NCBI GenBank assembly: GCA_015520395.1
Contig: WAQG01000021.1
Span: 1 to 40,718 of the forward strand
Length of the DNA: 40,718 nt
Reading direction: 5' to 3'
From: Candidatus Geoarchaeota archaeon
GTDB taxonomy: Archaea > Thermoproteota > Thermoprotei > Gearchaeales > WAQG01
Made by a program: the position numbers and the translations under genes. The first letter of the stretch is position 1; each line of letters opens with the position of its first letter. Shown piece after piece: positions 7,902-15,952 of the stretch. The notes beneath the pieces are model-generated. The model had not been told where the DNA came from, did not search any database, and saw nothing but the letters and a program-made list of their open reading frames with translations.

Positions 7902-8696
7902 ATGAAACACAAGATCCCGAAATCCCACCCCCGATACGAGTCCCTCATCACTAGAGAAATGCTTGTCGAGGCCTTTGAGAAGGGCGTTGTTGTCCCTCAG
8001 GGGTTGATAGCCCATGGGCGGGGCGAGTGCTTCGACTACCTAATAGGTGAGCGCACTATCCCCCCGGCGGACGAGGCTGCTAAGGCGGCTGCAGCCGCCC
8101 TGCTTCTAGCCGAGCACCCCATAATCTCGGTGAACGGGAACACCGCCGCTTTGGCGGCTCGGGATGTCGTTAGGTTAGCCGAGGTTGTCGGCGCTGGGAT
8201 CGAGGTTAACCTGTTTTATAGGAGTCGGGAGAGGGAGGAGGCCATAGCTAGGGTCTTGAGGGAGAGTGGGGCGGCCGAGGTTCTTGGGGTTGGTGAGGAC
8301 GCCTCCGCAACGATACCTGAGCTTCACAGTGAGAGGAGGAGGGTTAGCCCCAGGGGGATACTCGTGGCTGACGTCGTTCTCGTCCCCCTCGAGGATGGCG
8401 ATAGGGTTGAGGCTCTAGAGAGAATGGGCAAGAGAACTATTGTAATAGACCTGAACCCGCTGTCCAGGTCCGCGAGGATGGGGAGCATCACCGTCGTCGA
8501 TAACGTGATTAGAGCTATCCCGAACATAGCGAGGCACGCTGAGGCGCTCAAGGGCCTGCCTAAGGAGGAGCTCGAACGGATCGTCGAGGAGTACGATAAC
8601 AATAGGGTTCTGGGGGATGTCCTCAGGTATATATGTGGGAGGCTTAGGGAGCTTAGCAGGATCGACTTGAAGAGGATGGAGGAATATGAGGTTTAA
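7902..8696 (+). CDS. 4-phosphopantoate--beta-alanine ligase (phosphopantothenate synthetase)
   Basis: Joins 4-phosphopantoate and beta-alanine with ATP to give 4'-phosphopantothenate, replacing bacterial PanC/CoaA order. The 264-residue product matches the archaeal PPS (former DUF137) family over its whole length: IPKSHPRYESL at the N-terminus, GLIAHGRGECFDYLIGE (about 37-53), PIISVNGNTAALA, VGVGEDASATIPELHS-type middle block, and VIDLNPLSRSARMG-ITVVDN-IRAIPNI towards the C-terminus. Family length is about 250-265 residues. It closes the block coaBC - pantoate kinase - PPS, so three consecutive steps are encoded together; ketopantoate enzymes are not in the window. Confidence 0.93.
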   Translation: MKHKIPKSHPRYESLITREMLVEAFEKGVVVPQGLIAHGRGECFDYLIGERTIPPADEAAKAAAAALLLAEHPIISVNGNTAALAARDVVRLAEVVGAGIEVNLFYRSREREEAIARVLRESGAAEVLGVGEDASATIPELHSERRRVSPRGILVADVVLVPLEDGDRVEALERMGKRTIVIDLNPLSRSARMGSITVVDNVIRAIPNIARHAEALKGLPKEELERIVEEYDNNRVLGDVLRYICGRLRELSRIDLKRMEEYEV

Positions 8697-8714
8697 ATTC
8701 CTCTAGCCTCTCGG

Positions 8715-9719
8715 ATGGACGGGATGTTCAGGAAGGTGCTGGGAAAGCTTTTTCTCCCCCTGGCGGGGCTGGCCGCCCTCCTCGTTTACGGCACCCTGAC
8801 CTTCTCGATCATCGAGGGCCTTGACTGGTTCGACTCGCTGTACTGGACGGTTACGGTTCTCTCTACTGTGGGGTTCGGGGACATAACGCCGAGGACGCTG
8901 GCTGGCAAGGTCGTGTTTATGAGTCTCGCGGTCTTCGGCCTCGTCCTGTACGGCTACATACTGTCCTCCCTAACCTCAGTGATAGCCGGGGAAAAGCTTA
9001 TTGGGGTTCTGTCCGAAGTCTTTGCTATAAGGAGGAAGGTGGATTTGGAGGGCCACGCTGTCATCGTGGATTGGAACAGGCTCAGCCGCTACATCTACGA
9101 GGAGCTTAAGGCCAACAAGATAGATGTCGTAGTCGTAGTCCGTGAGGAGGAGCTTGGAAGGGAGCTGGCTGAGGAGGGAAAGAACGTTGTTGTCGGCTCG
9201 TACACGAGGGAGGAGACCCTACAGAAGGCCGGGGTTGAGAAGGCCAGGGCCGTGATTCTGGCCCAGGAGGACGCCACCGACCGCCTCATCACCCTGCTAA
9301 AGGTCAAGAAGCTGTCGAAGGGCGCCGAGATAATAGTCGTGAGTCACGAGGATGAGATGGAGGACGTCTTCCTGCAGGCAGGCGCCACGAGGGTGGCCAA
9401 CATCTCAGACATAGGTGGAAGGCTAGTCGCCAGCTACGTTTTCGAGCCAAACGTCGCTGAAGCCCTCCTGGACCTGGCTGAGGCCGAGTCCGGGTTAGAT
9501 ATAGTTGAACGACGCCTACCCGAAAGCCTGGATGGAAAGACCCTATCCGAGCTGCGGGAGATGGGGATGAGAGGCCTTCCACTTATTGTCAAGAGGGGAG
9601 AGCACAAATACTACTATCCGGAGCCAAGCTTCACCCTTAGGGCTGGCGACCTGATTGTCCTTATAGGCCTCAGGGAGGATCTCGACGAGGCAGACAAGAT
9701 CCTGCTGAAGGCCAGGTAG
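8715..9719 (+). CDS. Two-TM potassium channel with RCK (TrkA-N/TrkA-C) domains
   Basis: A K+ channel of the cytoplasmic membrane gated by a cytosolic RCK module. The 334 residues hold TM1 (about 8-36), a pore loop with the selectivity filter TVGFGD (about 52-57), TM2 (about 65-92), then an RCK N domain with a Rossmann strand (VIVDWN near 115) and an RCK C domain (about 250-334) as in the MthK type. The RCK glycine motif is degenerate: VIVDWNRLS in place of the usual GxGxxG, so ligand choice cannot be read off. Start ATG at 8715 is 18 bases after the upstream stop, so it may be transcribed with the CoA genes. Confidence 0.9.
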   Translation: MDGMFRKVLGKLFLPLAGLAALLVYGTLTFSIIEGLDWFDSLYWTVTVLSTVGFGDITPRTLAGKVVFMSLAVFGLVLYGYILSSLTSVIAGEKLIGVLSEVFAIRRKVDLEGHAVIVDWNRLSRYIYEELKANKIDVVVVVREEELGRELAEEGKNVVVGSYTREETLQKAGVEKARAVILAQEDATDRLITLLKVKKLSKGAEIIVVSHEDEMEDVFLQAGATRVANISDIGGRLVASYVFEPNVAEALLDLAEAESGLDIVERRLPESLDGKTLSELREMGMRGLPLIVKRGEHKYYYPEPSFTLRAGDLIVLIGLREDLDEADKILLKAR

Positions 9720-9735
9720 GGCTGGTGGGGGGCCT

Positions 9736-10458
9736 GTGTCCAAGACGGCCTGGGTGAAGGAGAGGATAAGGCGTAGGGTTTGGAGGCTCTTAGAGGAGAG
9801 CGGTGTTGCCAGGTTCCCCAGACCCGTTTATGGCAGGATACCCAACTTCGCTGGGGCTGAGAAGGCCGCCCTTAGACTAGCCGAACTGCCGGAGTTTAGA
9901 TCTGCAAGGGCAGTGAAGGTTAACCCGGACTCCCCCCAGAAACCCGTTAGACTGCTGGCCCTAAGGATGGGAAAGACCCTACTGATGCCTACGCCCAGGA
10001 TTAGGGAGGGCTTTCTGCTCCTGGATCCTGGGAGGCTGCCTGAAACCGCCTTCGAATACGCCTCGACGATCCGGGGGGCCTTTAGATATGGCCGTAAGGT
10101 CGGTCTCGACGAGCTCCCCAAGATAGACATGATCGTTGTGGGTTCTGTAGCCGTGTCTCCGTCCGGCGCGCGTCTAGGTAAGGGTGAGGGGTATAGCGAG
10201 ATAGAGTATGGCGTGCTTAGGGAGCTGGGGCTTATAGACGACGCTGTGCCGGTGGCGACAACCGTACATGACCTCCAGGTGGTGGAAGAGATACCGGTGG
10301 AGGAGCACGACGTGATGGTTGACATAATAGTGACACCAACCAGGGTTATCAGGGTTGAGGGGGCTAGAAAGCCTCCGGGGATAATGTGGGATAAGCTTGA
10401 TGAGAAAAAGCTTGGGGAAATCCCGATCTTAAGGGAGCTTAGAGGCCGACAGCGTTAA
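9736..10458 (+). CDS. 5-formyltetrahydrofolate cyclo-ligase family protein
   Basis: By homology an ATP-dependent enzyme converting 5-formyl-tetrahydro-folate/pterin to the methenyl form. The 240-residue protein has the family layout: N-terminal helix with KERIRRRVWRLL, a central VRLLALRMGKTLLMP strand-loop, and the nucleotide/substrate loop ARLGKGEGYSEIEYG (about 147-161), matching the RxGxGxGYYD-type signature but with Ser-Glu-Ile in place of YYD. Such archaeal members may act on another substrate, so the exact reaction is uncertain. Start is GTG at 9736, 16 bases after the channel gene. Its end overlaps the convergent aldolase gene by 20 bases. Confidence 0.8.
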   Translation: MSKTAWVKERIRRRVWRLLEESGVARFPRPVYGRIPNFAGAEKAALRLAELPEFRSARAVKVNPDSPQKPVRLLALRMGKTLLMPTPRIREGFLLLDPGRLPETAFEYASTIRGAFRYGRKVGLDELPKIDMIVVGSVAVSPSGARLGKGEGYSEIEYGVLRELGLIDDAVPVATTVHDLQVVEEIPVEEHDVMVDIIVTPTRVIRVEGARKPPGIMWDKLDEKKLGEIPILRELRGRQR

Positions 10459-11332
10459 AGGCCCTTTTTAACTCCTCGCCCAGCCTGGCAAAGATGTACT
10501 TGCCCGGTGGGCTTGCCGGAGGCCTGGGAGCGCCGACGTCGATTCCGGTGGCGGCGGTGGTTGCAAACTTTATGAGGTATGGGAAGTCGCCCTCCCCCAT
10601 CATTGACATCAGCTTGACGACCAGCTTATGGATCTTTAGGGCATCCTTGTACCTGCCCTCCCCGACCAGCCTGTATATCTCGACCTCGAGGGGGGCGAGC
10701 GCGTTGGCTCCCCCGAGAAAGCCGCCGGGCCCACCGACCACCAGTGATGGGTAGAACAGCTGGTCTAAACCCTGCATGACACTTATCCGCCCCCCAAGCT
10801 CATAAAGCATCTTCATATACCTTGGGAAGTTTCCGCTGCTGTCCTTTAAAGCAACAATCTGGCTTACTGACTCGACACATGTTCTCACGACCCCCTCTCC
10901 GATATCATAGCCGGCGAATACCGGTATGTTGTATATGACTATGGGGAGGTCGACATGCTCGCTCACCGCCCTGTAATGGGAGCATAGGGCCTGGGGGCTG
11001 GGCCTTTGATAGTATGGGGGTATTATGAGGAGCGCGTCCACACCCAGATCCTCGGCCTCCTTAGCCAGCTTTAAAGTCCTTCTCAGGTCGGGAAAACCAA
11101 CACCAGCTATGACTGGAACCTTCCCGTTGGCAGCGTCGACAACCGTCTTTAACACCTCATACCTCTCCTTGTAGCTAAGCTTGGCGGCCTCCCCAGTGCT
11201 GCTGCAGGGGAAGAGGCCATGAACCCCCCACTCGACCAGCTTGTATGTGAGCTCTTTGAGCGCCTCAACGTTGATCGAGCCGTCGGGCCTAAACGGGGTT
11301 ACCATTGCTGGTATAACGCCCTTAAGCTTCAC
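10439..11332 (-). CDS. DapA/NanA-family aldolase (dihydrodipicolinate synthase family)
   Basis: A class I, Schiff-base aldolase or synthase acting on pyruvate. About 297 residues form a TIM barrel: GVIPAMVTPF at the start, the pyruvate-carboxylate motif CSSTGEAAKLS (about 41-51), the catalytic Tyr in IVIYNIP and the Schiff-base Lys in IVALKDSS (about 162-169). Family members include dihydrodipicolinate synthase, 2-keto-3-deoxygluconate aldolase and N-acetylneuraminate lyase; no lysine or sugar gene is adjacent, so the substrate is open. I prefer the GTG at 11332, preceded by GGTGAT, over the TTG at 11338, which sits at the leaderless distance from a TATA-like GTGTAAAAAGG at 11363-11373. Confidence 0.85.
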   Translation of the reverse strand: MKLKGVIPAMVTPFRPDGSINVEALKELTYKLVEWGVHGLFPCSSTGEAAKLSYKERYEVLKTVVDAANGKVPVIAGVGFPDLRRTLKLAKEAEDLGVDALLIIPPYYQRPSPQALCSHYRAVSEHVDLPIVIYNIPVFAGYDIGEGVVRTCVESVSQIVALKDSSGNFPRYMKMLYELGGRISVMQGLDQLFYPSLVVGGPGGFLGGANALAPLEVEIYRLVGEGRYKDALKIHKLVVKLMSMMGEGDFPYLIKFATTAATGIDVGAPRPPASPPGKYIFARLGEELKRAFNAVGL

Positions 11333-11373
11333 AAACAATCACCAAAGATACTGTGCCTGGAGGTGTAAAAAGG

Positions 11374-12384
11374 TTAACCTACTTTGGAAAGCCTCTTAAT
11401 CCCCCTGAGCCTCACCTCAGCAGCGTCGCTGAGGCTGCCGCCGGCGTCCAGGTGGGCCCTGAGGTCGATTCCGAGGTCGTACTCCGTGTATATCCCAGCT
11501 CTGTTCAGATTCCTCCTAGCCTCCTCGAGGGACACGGAATTGTCAACGAGCTGAGCCATCCTTGAAGCCCTGTAAACCGTTCCAACATCGAGGAAGAACG
11601 TGAGGGTCTGGATAACCGAGATCTCAACCTTTCTGGTGCCATCCCTTATAGGTTTGACGCCATACTCCCCCCTGAACGCCATGAGAGGTATTCTTCCAGC
11701 CTCACTGTAAGCCTCCCCCAGAAGCATTTCCAGGACCTCTGCATCCCTCCTAGTCATTCCTCGGGCGCCGAGGCATCCGCCCATGCTACATATCTCCGAG
11801 ATCCTCATTAAAACGTAGTTTGTGGAAAGTTCACCGTCGCTGCCAGGCCCGTGGACCGCGAGCACGCTGTTCTCCAGGGAGTTGAAGGCTGCGATACCCA
11901 TGGAGTCGGCAAGCGGGCTCCACAGATCCTCCTCGTCCCCAATGGCTATGGAGTCTCCCCCAACGTCGACGGCGAGGCAGGCCTCTACGCCCAGGAAATC
12001 AGAGATCTCCCGTAAACCCCTCTTGTAACCTTCGACGCCACCCCAGATGTCGGCCACATAGACTGAGGTTCCAAGAACCTTGGCTACGCGAGCAGCCTGA
12101 GGCACAAACCTTCTGCCACCCCTCACAGCGTATGTGGACTCGTCTATGATGCATGAATGTCCTCCCAGCCTTCTGGCGTTAAACAGGTTTTCCAGCTCGA
12201 CTGGGCCGGGGACAGGGTCGACTGTGAATCTCTCCCAAACTATGGAGCCAACATAGACCCTGACCCCGCACCTCTCAAAGGCCTTAGCCAGCATGGCGGC
12301 TGAAACAACGTCGCCGCCACCCCCTATGCCAAAGACGAGAAGCCCCCTCACCCTAAATCCATACAAATCCTCGATACAGATCAT
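11374..12384 (-). CDS. DUF1152 family protein
   Basis: A 336-residue member of DUF1152, a mostly archaeal family of unknown function. The conserved features seen are the N-terminal glycine-rich LLVFGIGGGGDVVSA (about 15-29), TVDPVPGPVELE, the AVDVGGDSIA block (about 137-146) and VLAVHGPGSDGELS. The glycine-rich strand-loop and the acidic DVGGD motif suggest nucleotide or phosphate binding, but no activity is established that I know of. It has its own TATA box at 12437-12446 and a strong Shine-Dalgarno block (GGGGGAGGAGGA) just before the ATG, so unlike many genes here it is translated from a leadered mRNA. The aldolase gene lies downstream on the same strand. Confidence 0.85.
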   Translation of the reverse strand: MICIEDLYGFRVRGLLVFGIGGGGDVVSAAMLAKAFERCGVRVYVGSIVWERFTVDPVPGPVELENLFNARRLGGHSCIIDESTYAVRGGRRFVPQAARVAKVLGTSVYVADIWGGVEGYKRGLREISDFLGVEACLAVDVGGDSIAIGDEEDLWSPLADSMGIAAFNSLENSVLAVHGPGSDGELSTNYVLMRISEICSMGGCLGARGMTRRDAEVLEMLLGEAYSEAGRIPLMAFRGEYGVKPIRDGTRKVEISVIQTLTFFLDVGTVYRASRMAQLVDNSVSLEEARRNLNRAGIYTEYDLGIDLRAHLDAGGSLSDAAEVRLRGIKRLSKVG

Positions 12385-12436
12385 TCCTCCTCCCCCAATG
12401 CTCGCCGCCTAAGACAACACTTCCTAACGACCCATT

Positions 12437-12446
12437 ATTTATAAAT
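12437..12446 (-). promoter_or_regulatory. TATA box of the DUF1152 gene
   Basis: ATTTATAAAT, centred 57 bases before the ATG at 12384, leaving room for a leader with a GGAGGAGGA ribosome-binding site. Confidence 0.5.
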
Positions 12447-12470
12447 ACGCGACCATACGGACTATGCTAA

Positions 12471-12478
12471 TTTTTATC
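12471..12478 (+). promoter_or_regulatory. TATA box of the acyl-CoA dehydrogenase gene
   Basis: TTTTTATC is only about 10 bases before the TTG at 12484 but 40 before the in-frame TTG at 12514, so it favours the later start. Confidence 0.45.
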
Positions 12479-12513
12479 TAGCTTTGCCCAGGCTTTTCAA
12501 ATGGTGTTGCGGG

Positions 12514-13683
12514 TTGTCGGCCTACATTAAGAGGGAGCATGAGGTTATTAGAAGGGCCGTTAGAAAGTTTGCCGAGAAGGAGGTCGCCCCCCTAGTCAGG
12601 AAGATGGATGAGGAAAACTGGTATCCAAGGGATCTCATAAGGAAGCTGGGCGAGCAGGGCTACATGGGGATGCTCATACCAGCCGAATACGGGGGCTCCG
12701 AGTTTGACCCGATCAGCTACGTGGTCGCCGTGGAGGAACTGAGCTACTACAGCCCTGCGCTGGGGGTCTTCATCGAGGTTCAAAACAGCCTCGCCGGCGA
12801 AACCCTCGCTAAATACGGGACTGAGGAGCAGAAGGAGAAGTACCTGCCCAAGCTGGCCTCTGGCGAATGGACTGCAGCCTACGCCCTCACCGAACCCGGG
12901 GCCGGCTCTGACGCTGCGGCGATAAGAACCAGGGCCGAGAAGAAGGGCGACCATTATGTGATAAACGGCTCGAAGATATTTATAACCAATGGGGCTTACG
13001 CCGACTTCATAATACTCTACGCCAGGACGGGGAAGCCCGAGGAGAGGCACCGGGCGATAACAGCCTTCATAGTGGACAGGGATACGCCGGGCTTCAAGGT
13101 TGCCAGTAAGATCGACATCATGGGGATCAGGGGGACGGGCACAGCCGAGCTTGTCTTCGAGGATATGGAGGTTCCAGAGGAGAACGTGGTGGGCGAGGTT
13201 AACAGGGGCTTCTACATAGCAATGGACGCCCTGAACTCGGGGAGGCTGGCCATAGCGGCAGTCTCCGTGGGGCTTGCAAGGAGGGCTTATGACGAGAGCC
13301 TAAGGTTCGCCACCCAGAGAAAGGCCTTCGATAAGCTGATAATAGAGCATGAGGGGGTTGGGTTTAAGCTTGCAGAGATGGCGACCGAGATAGAGGCTGC
13401 CAGGCTCATGACCTACCATACCGCATATCTCAAGAGCAAGGGGGCAACCTACTATAAGGAGGCTGCAATGACGAAGCTCTTCGCCAGCGAGGTTGCGGTC
13501 AAGGTTGCGAGGGAAGCAGTGCAGATCCACGGGGGGATAGGGTACTCCAAGGAGAGCATAGTCGAGATGCTCTATAGGGATGCTAAGCTGATGGAGATAG
13601 GTGAGGGGACGAGCGAGATACTGAAGCTGGTGATATACAGGGCCCTTATGAAGGAGATGGGGATCCGGCCCTCAAGGAGATAG
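12514..13683 (+). CDS. Acyl-CoA dehydrogenase family flavoprotein
   Basis: Oxidises an acyl-CoA to the trans-2-enoyl-CoA, passing electrons through FAD. About 389 residues cover the whole family fold: N-terminal helices starting at IKREHEVIRRAVRKF, the FAD/substrate signature TEPGAGSDAAAIRT followed by INGSKIFITNG (middle domain), and a C-terminal four-helix domain. The catalytic Glu is present in MEIGEGTSEIL and RDAKLMEIGEG matches the second family signature. Chain length of the substrate cannot be told; no electron-transfer flavoprotein genes are in the window. The frame is open from TTG 12484, but homologues begin near SAYIKREHE and a TATA box overlaps the earlier start. The HDAC-family gene starts two bases after its stop. 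Confidence 0.93.
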   Translation: MSAYIKREHEVIRRAVRKFAEKEVAPLVRKMDEENWYPRDLIRKLGEQGYMGMLIPAEYGGSEFDPISYVVAVEELSYYSPALGVFIEVQNSLAGETLAKYGTEEQKEKYLPKLASGEWTAAYALTEPGAGSDAAAIRTRAEKKGDHYVINGSKIFITNGAYADFIILYARTGKPEERHRAITAFIVDRDTPGFKVASKIDIMGIRGTGTAELVFEDMEVPEENVVGEVNRGFYIAMDALNSGRLAIAAVSVGLARRAYDESLRFATQRKAFDKLIIEHEGVGFKLAEMATEIEAARLMTYHTAYLKSKGATYYKEAAMTKLFASEVAVKVAREAVQIHGGIGYSKESIVEMLYRDAKLMEIGEGTSEILKLVIYRALMKEMGIRPSRR

Positions 13684-13685
13684 GG

Positions 13686-14753
13686 ATGAGTAGGGGATAC
13701 ATAATATATGGGGACGTATTCCTTAAGCACCAGCCAAGATACCATCACCCGGAGAATCCAGAGAGACTTAGAGCTACTCTAAACGGGCTGAGGAACTATG
13801 GGATAATGGAGCTCTTTGAGGTTATTGAGCCTAGGGCCGGGGGCATCGAGCTGGCCTTAAAAATCCACGATAAGGATTACGTTATGCTCGTCCAGAGGCT
13901 CTCAAAGGGTGGATACGGGTGGATGGACGGCGACACCTACGTGTCCCCCGGAACGCTGGAGGCAGCCCTCCACGGCCTCGGGGCTGCTGCGCAGTCGGTG
14001 GAGCTAGCCCTAATCTCAAACAAACCCGTCTTCGTGCTCGTAAGGCCTCCCGGACACCATGCTGGAAGAAGCCTATCGGCTCTGGGGGCCCCTTCAAACG
14101 GCTTCTGCATATTCAACAATGTAGCCCTTGCCGCAGAGACGCTCTTAGAGAGGGGTTATGAGAGGATTGCCATACTCGACTTCGACCTCCACTACGGAAA
14201 TGGGACACAGGAGATCTTTTATGGTGAACCAAGGGTGCTCCACATCGACATCCACCAAGACCCATTAACAATATATCCGGGCACGGGCTTCCCAGAGCAG
14301 ACCGGGGAAGGCGAGGCCCAGGGGACAAAGATCAACATACTGATACCGCCGGGCTCGGGGGACGACATCTACGGCAGGGCGCTGGAGATAGCGCTCAAAA
14401 TAATTGACAGCTTTCAGCCCCAAGCCATACTGGTCTCAGCGGGCTTCGACGCATACAGGGGAGATGGACTGGCAGCAACCATGAAAGCTGGCTCACAATT
14501 CTACCATAAGGCTGCCCTGGAGGTTTCGGAGAGATGCCGCCAGAAACCCCTAGTGACATTTCTAGAGGGAGGCTACACGCTAGGTTTAAGCAGGGGCCTT
14601 CCAGCATATGCCGCAGGCTTAGTTAACTCTGAAGACCCTGTTAAAGACCCGCCTTCAGAAAGCGGGAAACACCAGTGGAACGAGTTCAAGGACAACGTAG
14701 AGAGGCTTAAGAAAGCCGTAAAATGGATTGAAGAGGTCGTAGACTTAGAGTAG
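13686..14753 (+). CDS. HDAC-family zinc deacylase (histone deacetylase/AcuC/polyamine deacetylase group)
   Basis: A zinc amidohydrolase that removes acyl groups from lysine side chains or small amines. The 355 residues show the family landmarks: HHPENPERL (about 19-27), the active-site pair in RPPGHHAG (about 120-127), zinc ligands in DFDLHYGNGTQ (about 165-175; Asp and His) and AGFDAYRGD (about 256-264; Asp), and the transition-state Tyr in LEGGYTL. It therefore should be active. Class II-like and AcuC/APAH-like members cannot be told apart here. The ATG follows the acyl-CoA dehydrogenase stop by two bases with an AGGAGA ribosome-binding site inside that gene, so the two are co-translated; acyl-CoA use and deacylation may be linked. 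Confidence 0.92.
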   Translation: MSRGYIIYGDVFLKHQPRYHHPENPERLRATLNGLRNYGIMELFEVIEPRAGGIELALKIHDKDYVMLVQRLSKGGYGWMDGDTYVSPGTLEAALHGLGAAAQSVELALISNKPVFVLVRPPGHHAGRSLSALGAPSNGFCIFNNVALAAETLLERGYERIAILDFDLHYGNGTQEIFYGEPRVLHIDIHQDPLTIYPGTGFPEQTGEGEAQGTKINILIPPGSGDDIYGRALEIALKIIDSFQPQAILVSAGFDAYRGDGLAATMKAGSQFYHKAALEVSERCRQKPLVTFLEGGYTLGLSRGLPAYAAGLVNSEDPVKDPPSESGKHQWNEFKDNVERLKKAVKWIEEVVDLE

Positions 14754-14796
14754 AACTAGGCTGAGCAAATAATCTCCATCCCTACTTTAGGGCTAT

Positions 14797-15660
14797 TTAT
14801 GATTTCTCATACATGATTGTCAGGTACATCCCGGCCAGTATCAGTGCTCCTCCCATTACTGTTTGTGGTGATGGCACTTCTCTAAAGATTAGGTACGCCA
14901 GGATCGTTGCAATCACAGGTTCCCCTAGGAAGCCCATGTTTACAACGTAGGCTTTGAGGTACCTTAGGGTGTAGTTGTAGAGTGTATGTCCTATGCATGA
15001 TGGGATTATTGCTAGGAGGAGGAAAACCAGGTATTCGCCTGCAGGGTATCCTGTTATGGGATCCCCATTCACTATGGCTAGGAAGAGCAGGAATATCCCT
15101 GAGACCCCGTAGACTGTCGAGGCGTAGGGTGTCGTGCCCATCTTCCTCCTGACAATCCTCCCCGCTATAAGGTAGCCTGAGAGCCCCAGGGCGCCCAGGA
15201 ACGCCATGAAGTCGCCATATATGCTGGGGCCTACCGCAAAGCTCCCACGATGGCCTGCAAAGATGGTTAGGAGGCCTGCCATGGAGACTCCGACCCCAAC
15301 CACGCCTATCATCCGGGCCCTCTCCCCTAAGAGGAGCCATGATACGACGAGCGTTATAACAGGGGCGGAGTCTACTATGAATGTGCTTGCCGCTATAGTT
15401 GTGTGTCTAAGGGACTCAAACCAGCTCCCAAAATGCACCGCCAGGAAAAAGCCGGATAGAAGCAGCAGGCCCCTCTCCTTCAAGTTTAGATCCAGGAGCT
15501 GCCTTAACCCCCCCGCTGACACTCCCCCCAGGATCAGTGAAGCGACGACCAGCCTGTAAGTTGCAACCACCAGCGGTGGGGCCGAGGTAAATCTAAAGAG
15601 TATGCTTGCAGAGGAGACTGCAAGGATCCCCACAACCAGCGCCAGCCTGGCACCCAACAT
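14797..15660 (-). CDS. DMT/EamA-family permease
   Basis: A ten-helix drug/metabolite transporter of the cytoplasmic membrane. About 287 residues form two EamA repeats of five helices: repeat 1 begins at ARLALVVGILAVSSASILFRF and includes the family-like VVATYRLVVASLIL; repeat 2 begins near GDFMAFLGALGLSGYLIAGR and ends with VMGGALILAGMYL (each read as short pieces of hydrophobic helix). Substrate unknown. The longest frame starts at GTG 15687, but a TATA-like TTATATGTATA at 15672-15682 lies inside it, so the ATG at 15660 is the likelier, leaderless start. The gene is convergent with the HDAC gene across a 43-base gap. Confidence 0.85.
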   Translation of the reverse strand: MLGARLALVVGILAVSSASILFRFTSAPPLVVATYRLVVASLILGGVSAGGLRQLLDLNLKERGLLLLSGFFLAVHFGSWFESLRHTTIAASTFIVDSAPVITLVVSWLLLGERARMIGVVGVGVSMAGLLTIFAGHRGSFAVGPSIYGDFMAFLGALGLSGYLIAGRIVRRKMGTTPYASTVYGVSGIFLLFLAIVNGDPITGYPAGEYLVFLLLAIIPSCIGHTLYNYTLRYLKAYVVNMGFLGEPVIATILAYLIFREVPSPQTVMGGALILAGMYLTIMYEKS

Positions 15661-15719
15661 TGCACGCTCCAGGTATACATATAACACCTAAATAAGGATG
15701 GCCTGCCCTGAAATGGGTG

Positions 15720-15797
15720 TGGGGCCCGGGCCCGGATTTGAACCGGGGCTAGAGGCTCCACAGGCCTCCAGGCTAACCAGACTACCTCACCCGGGCC
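15720..15797 (-). tRNA. tRNA-His (anticodon GUG), with encoded G-1 and CCA
   Basis: Reading the minus strand, the acceptor stem GCCCGGG pairs with CCCGGGC, the D stem AGGU with GCCU, the anticodon stem GAGGC with GCCTC around loop CTGTGGA (anticodon GTG), and the T stem CCCGG with CCGGG around TTCAAAT. The identity is confirmed by the His-specific extra G at position -1 (base 15797) opposite discriminator C73 (base 15723). The 3' CCA is encoded (15720-15722). No intron is present. A TATA box lies about 30 bases upstream. Confidence 0.95.
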
Positions 15798-15822
15798 ACC
15801 ACCAGAAATTAATTTTGGCTTT

Positions 15823-15832
15823 GGTTATAAGC
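15823..15832 (-). promoter_or_regulatory. TATA box of the tRNA-His gene
   Basis: GCTTATAACC on the minus strand, centred about 31 bases before the tRNA 5' end. Confidence 0.5.
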
Positions 15833-15922
15833 TTTTATTGCCTTGCAGACGTCATATTGGGGGTTTTATTGCTATGGTTATTTACACAGTCATGCAAAGT
15901 TTAGGTATGTACTAATTGTAAT

Positions 15923-15932
15923 GTTTATATTC
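15923..15932 (+). promoter_or_regulatory. TATA box of the PPDK gene
   Basis: GTTTATATTC, centred 26 bases before the GTG at 15953 and 23 before the TTG at 15950; favours the GTG as a leaderless start. Confidence 0.5.
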
Positions 15933-15952
15933 ACGAGTATCATGTTGTCTTG

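Noticed and set aside
15698..15904. Plus-strand 68-residue frame
   Set aside because: Runs through the tRNA-His gene; its translation is the antisense of the tRNA.
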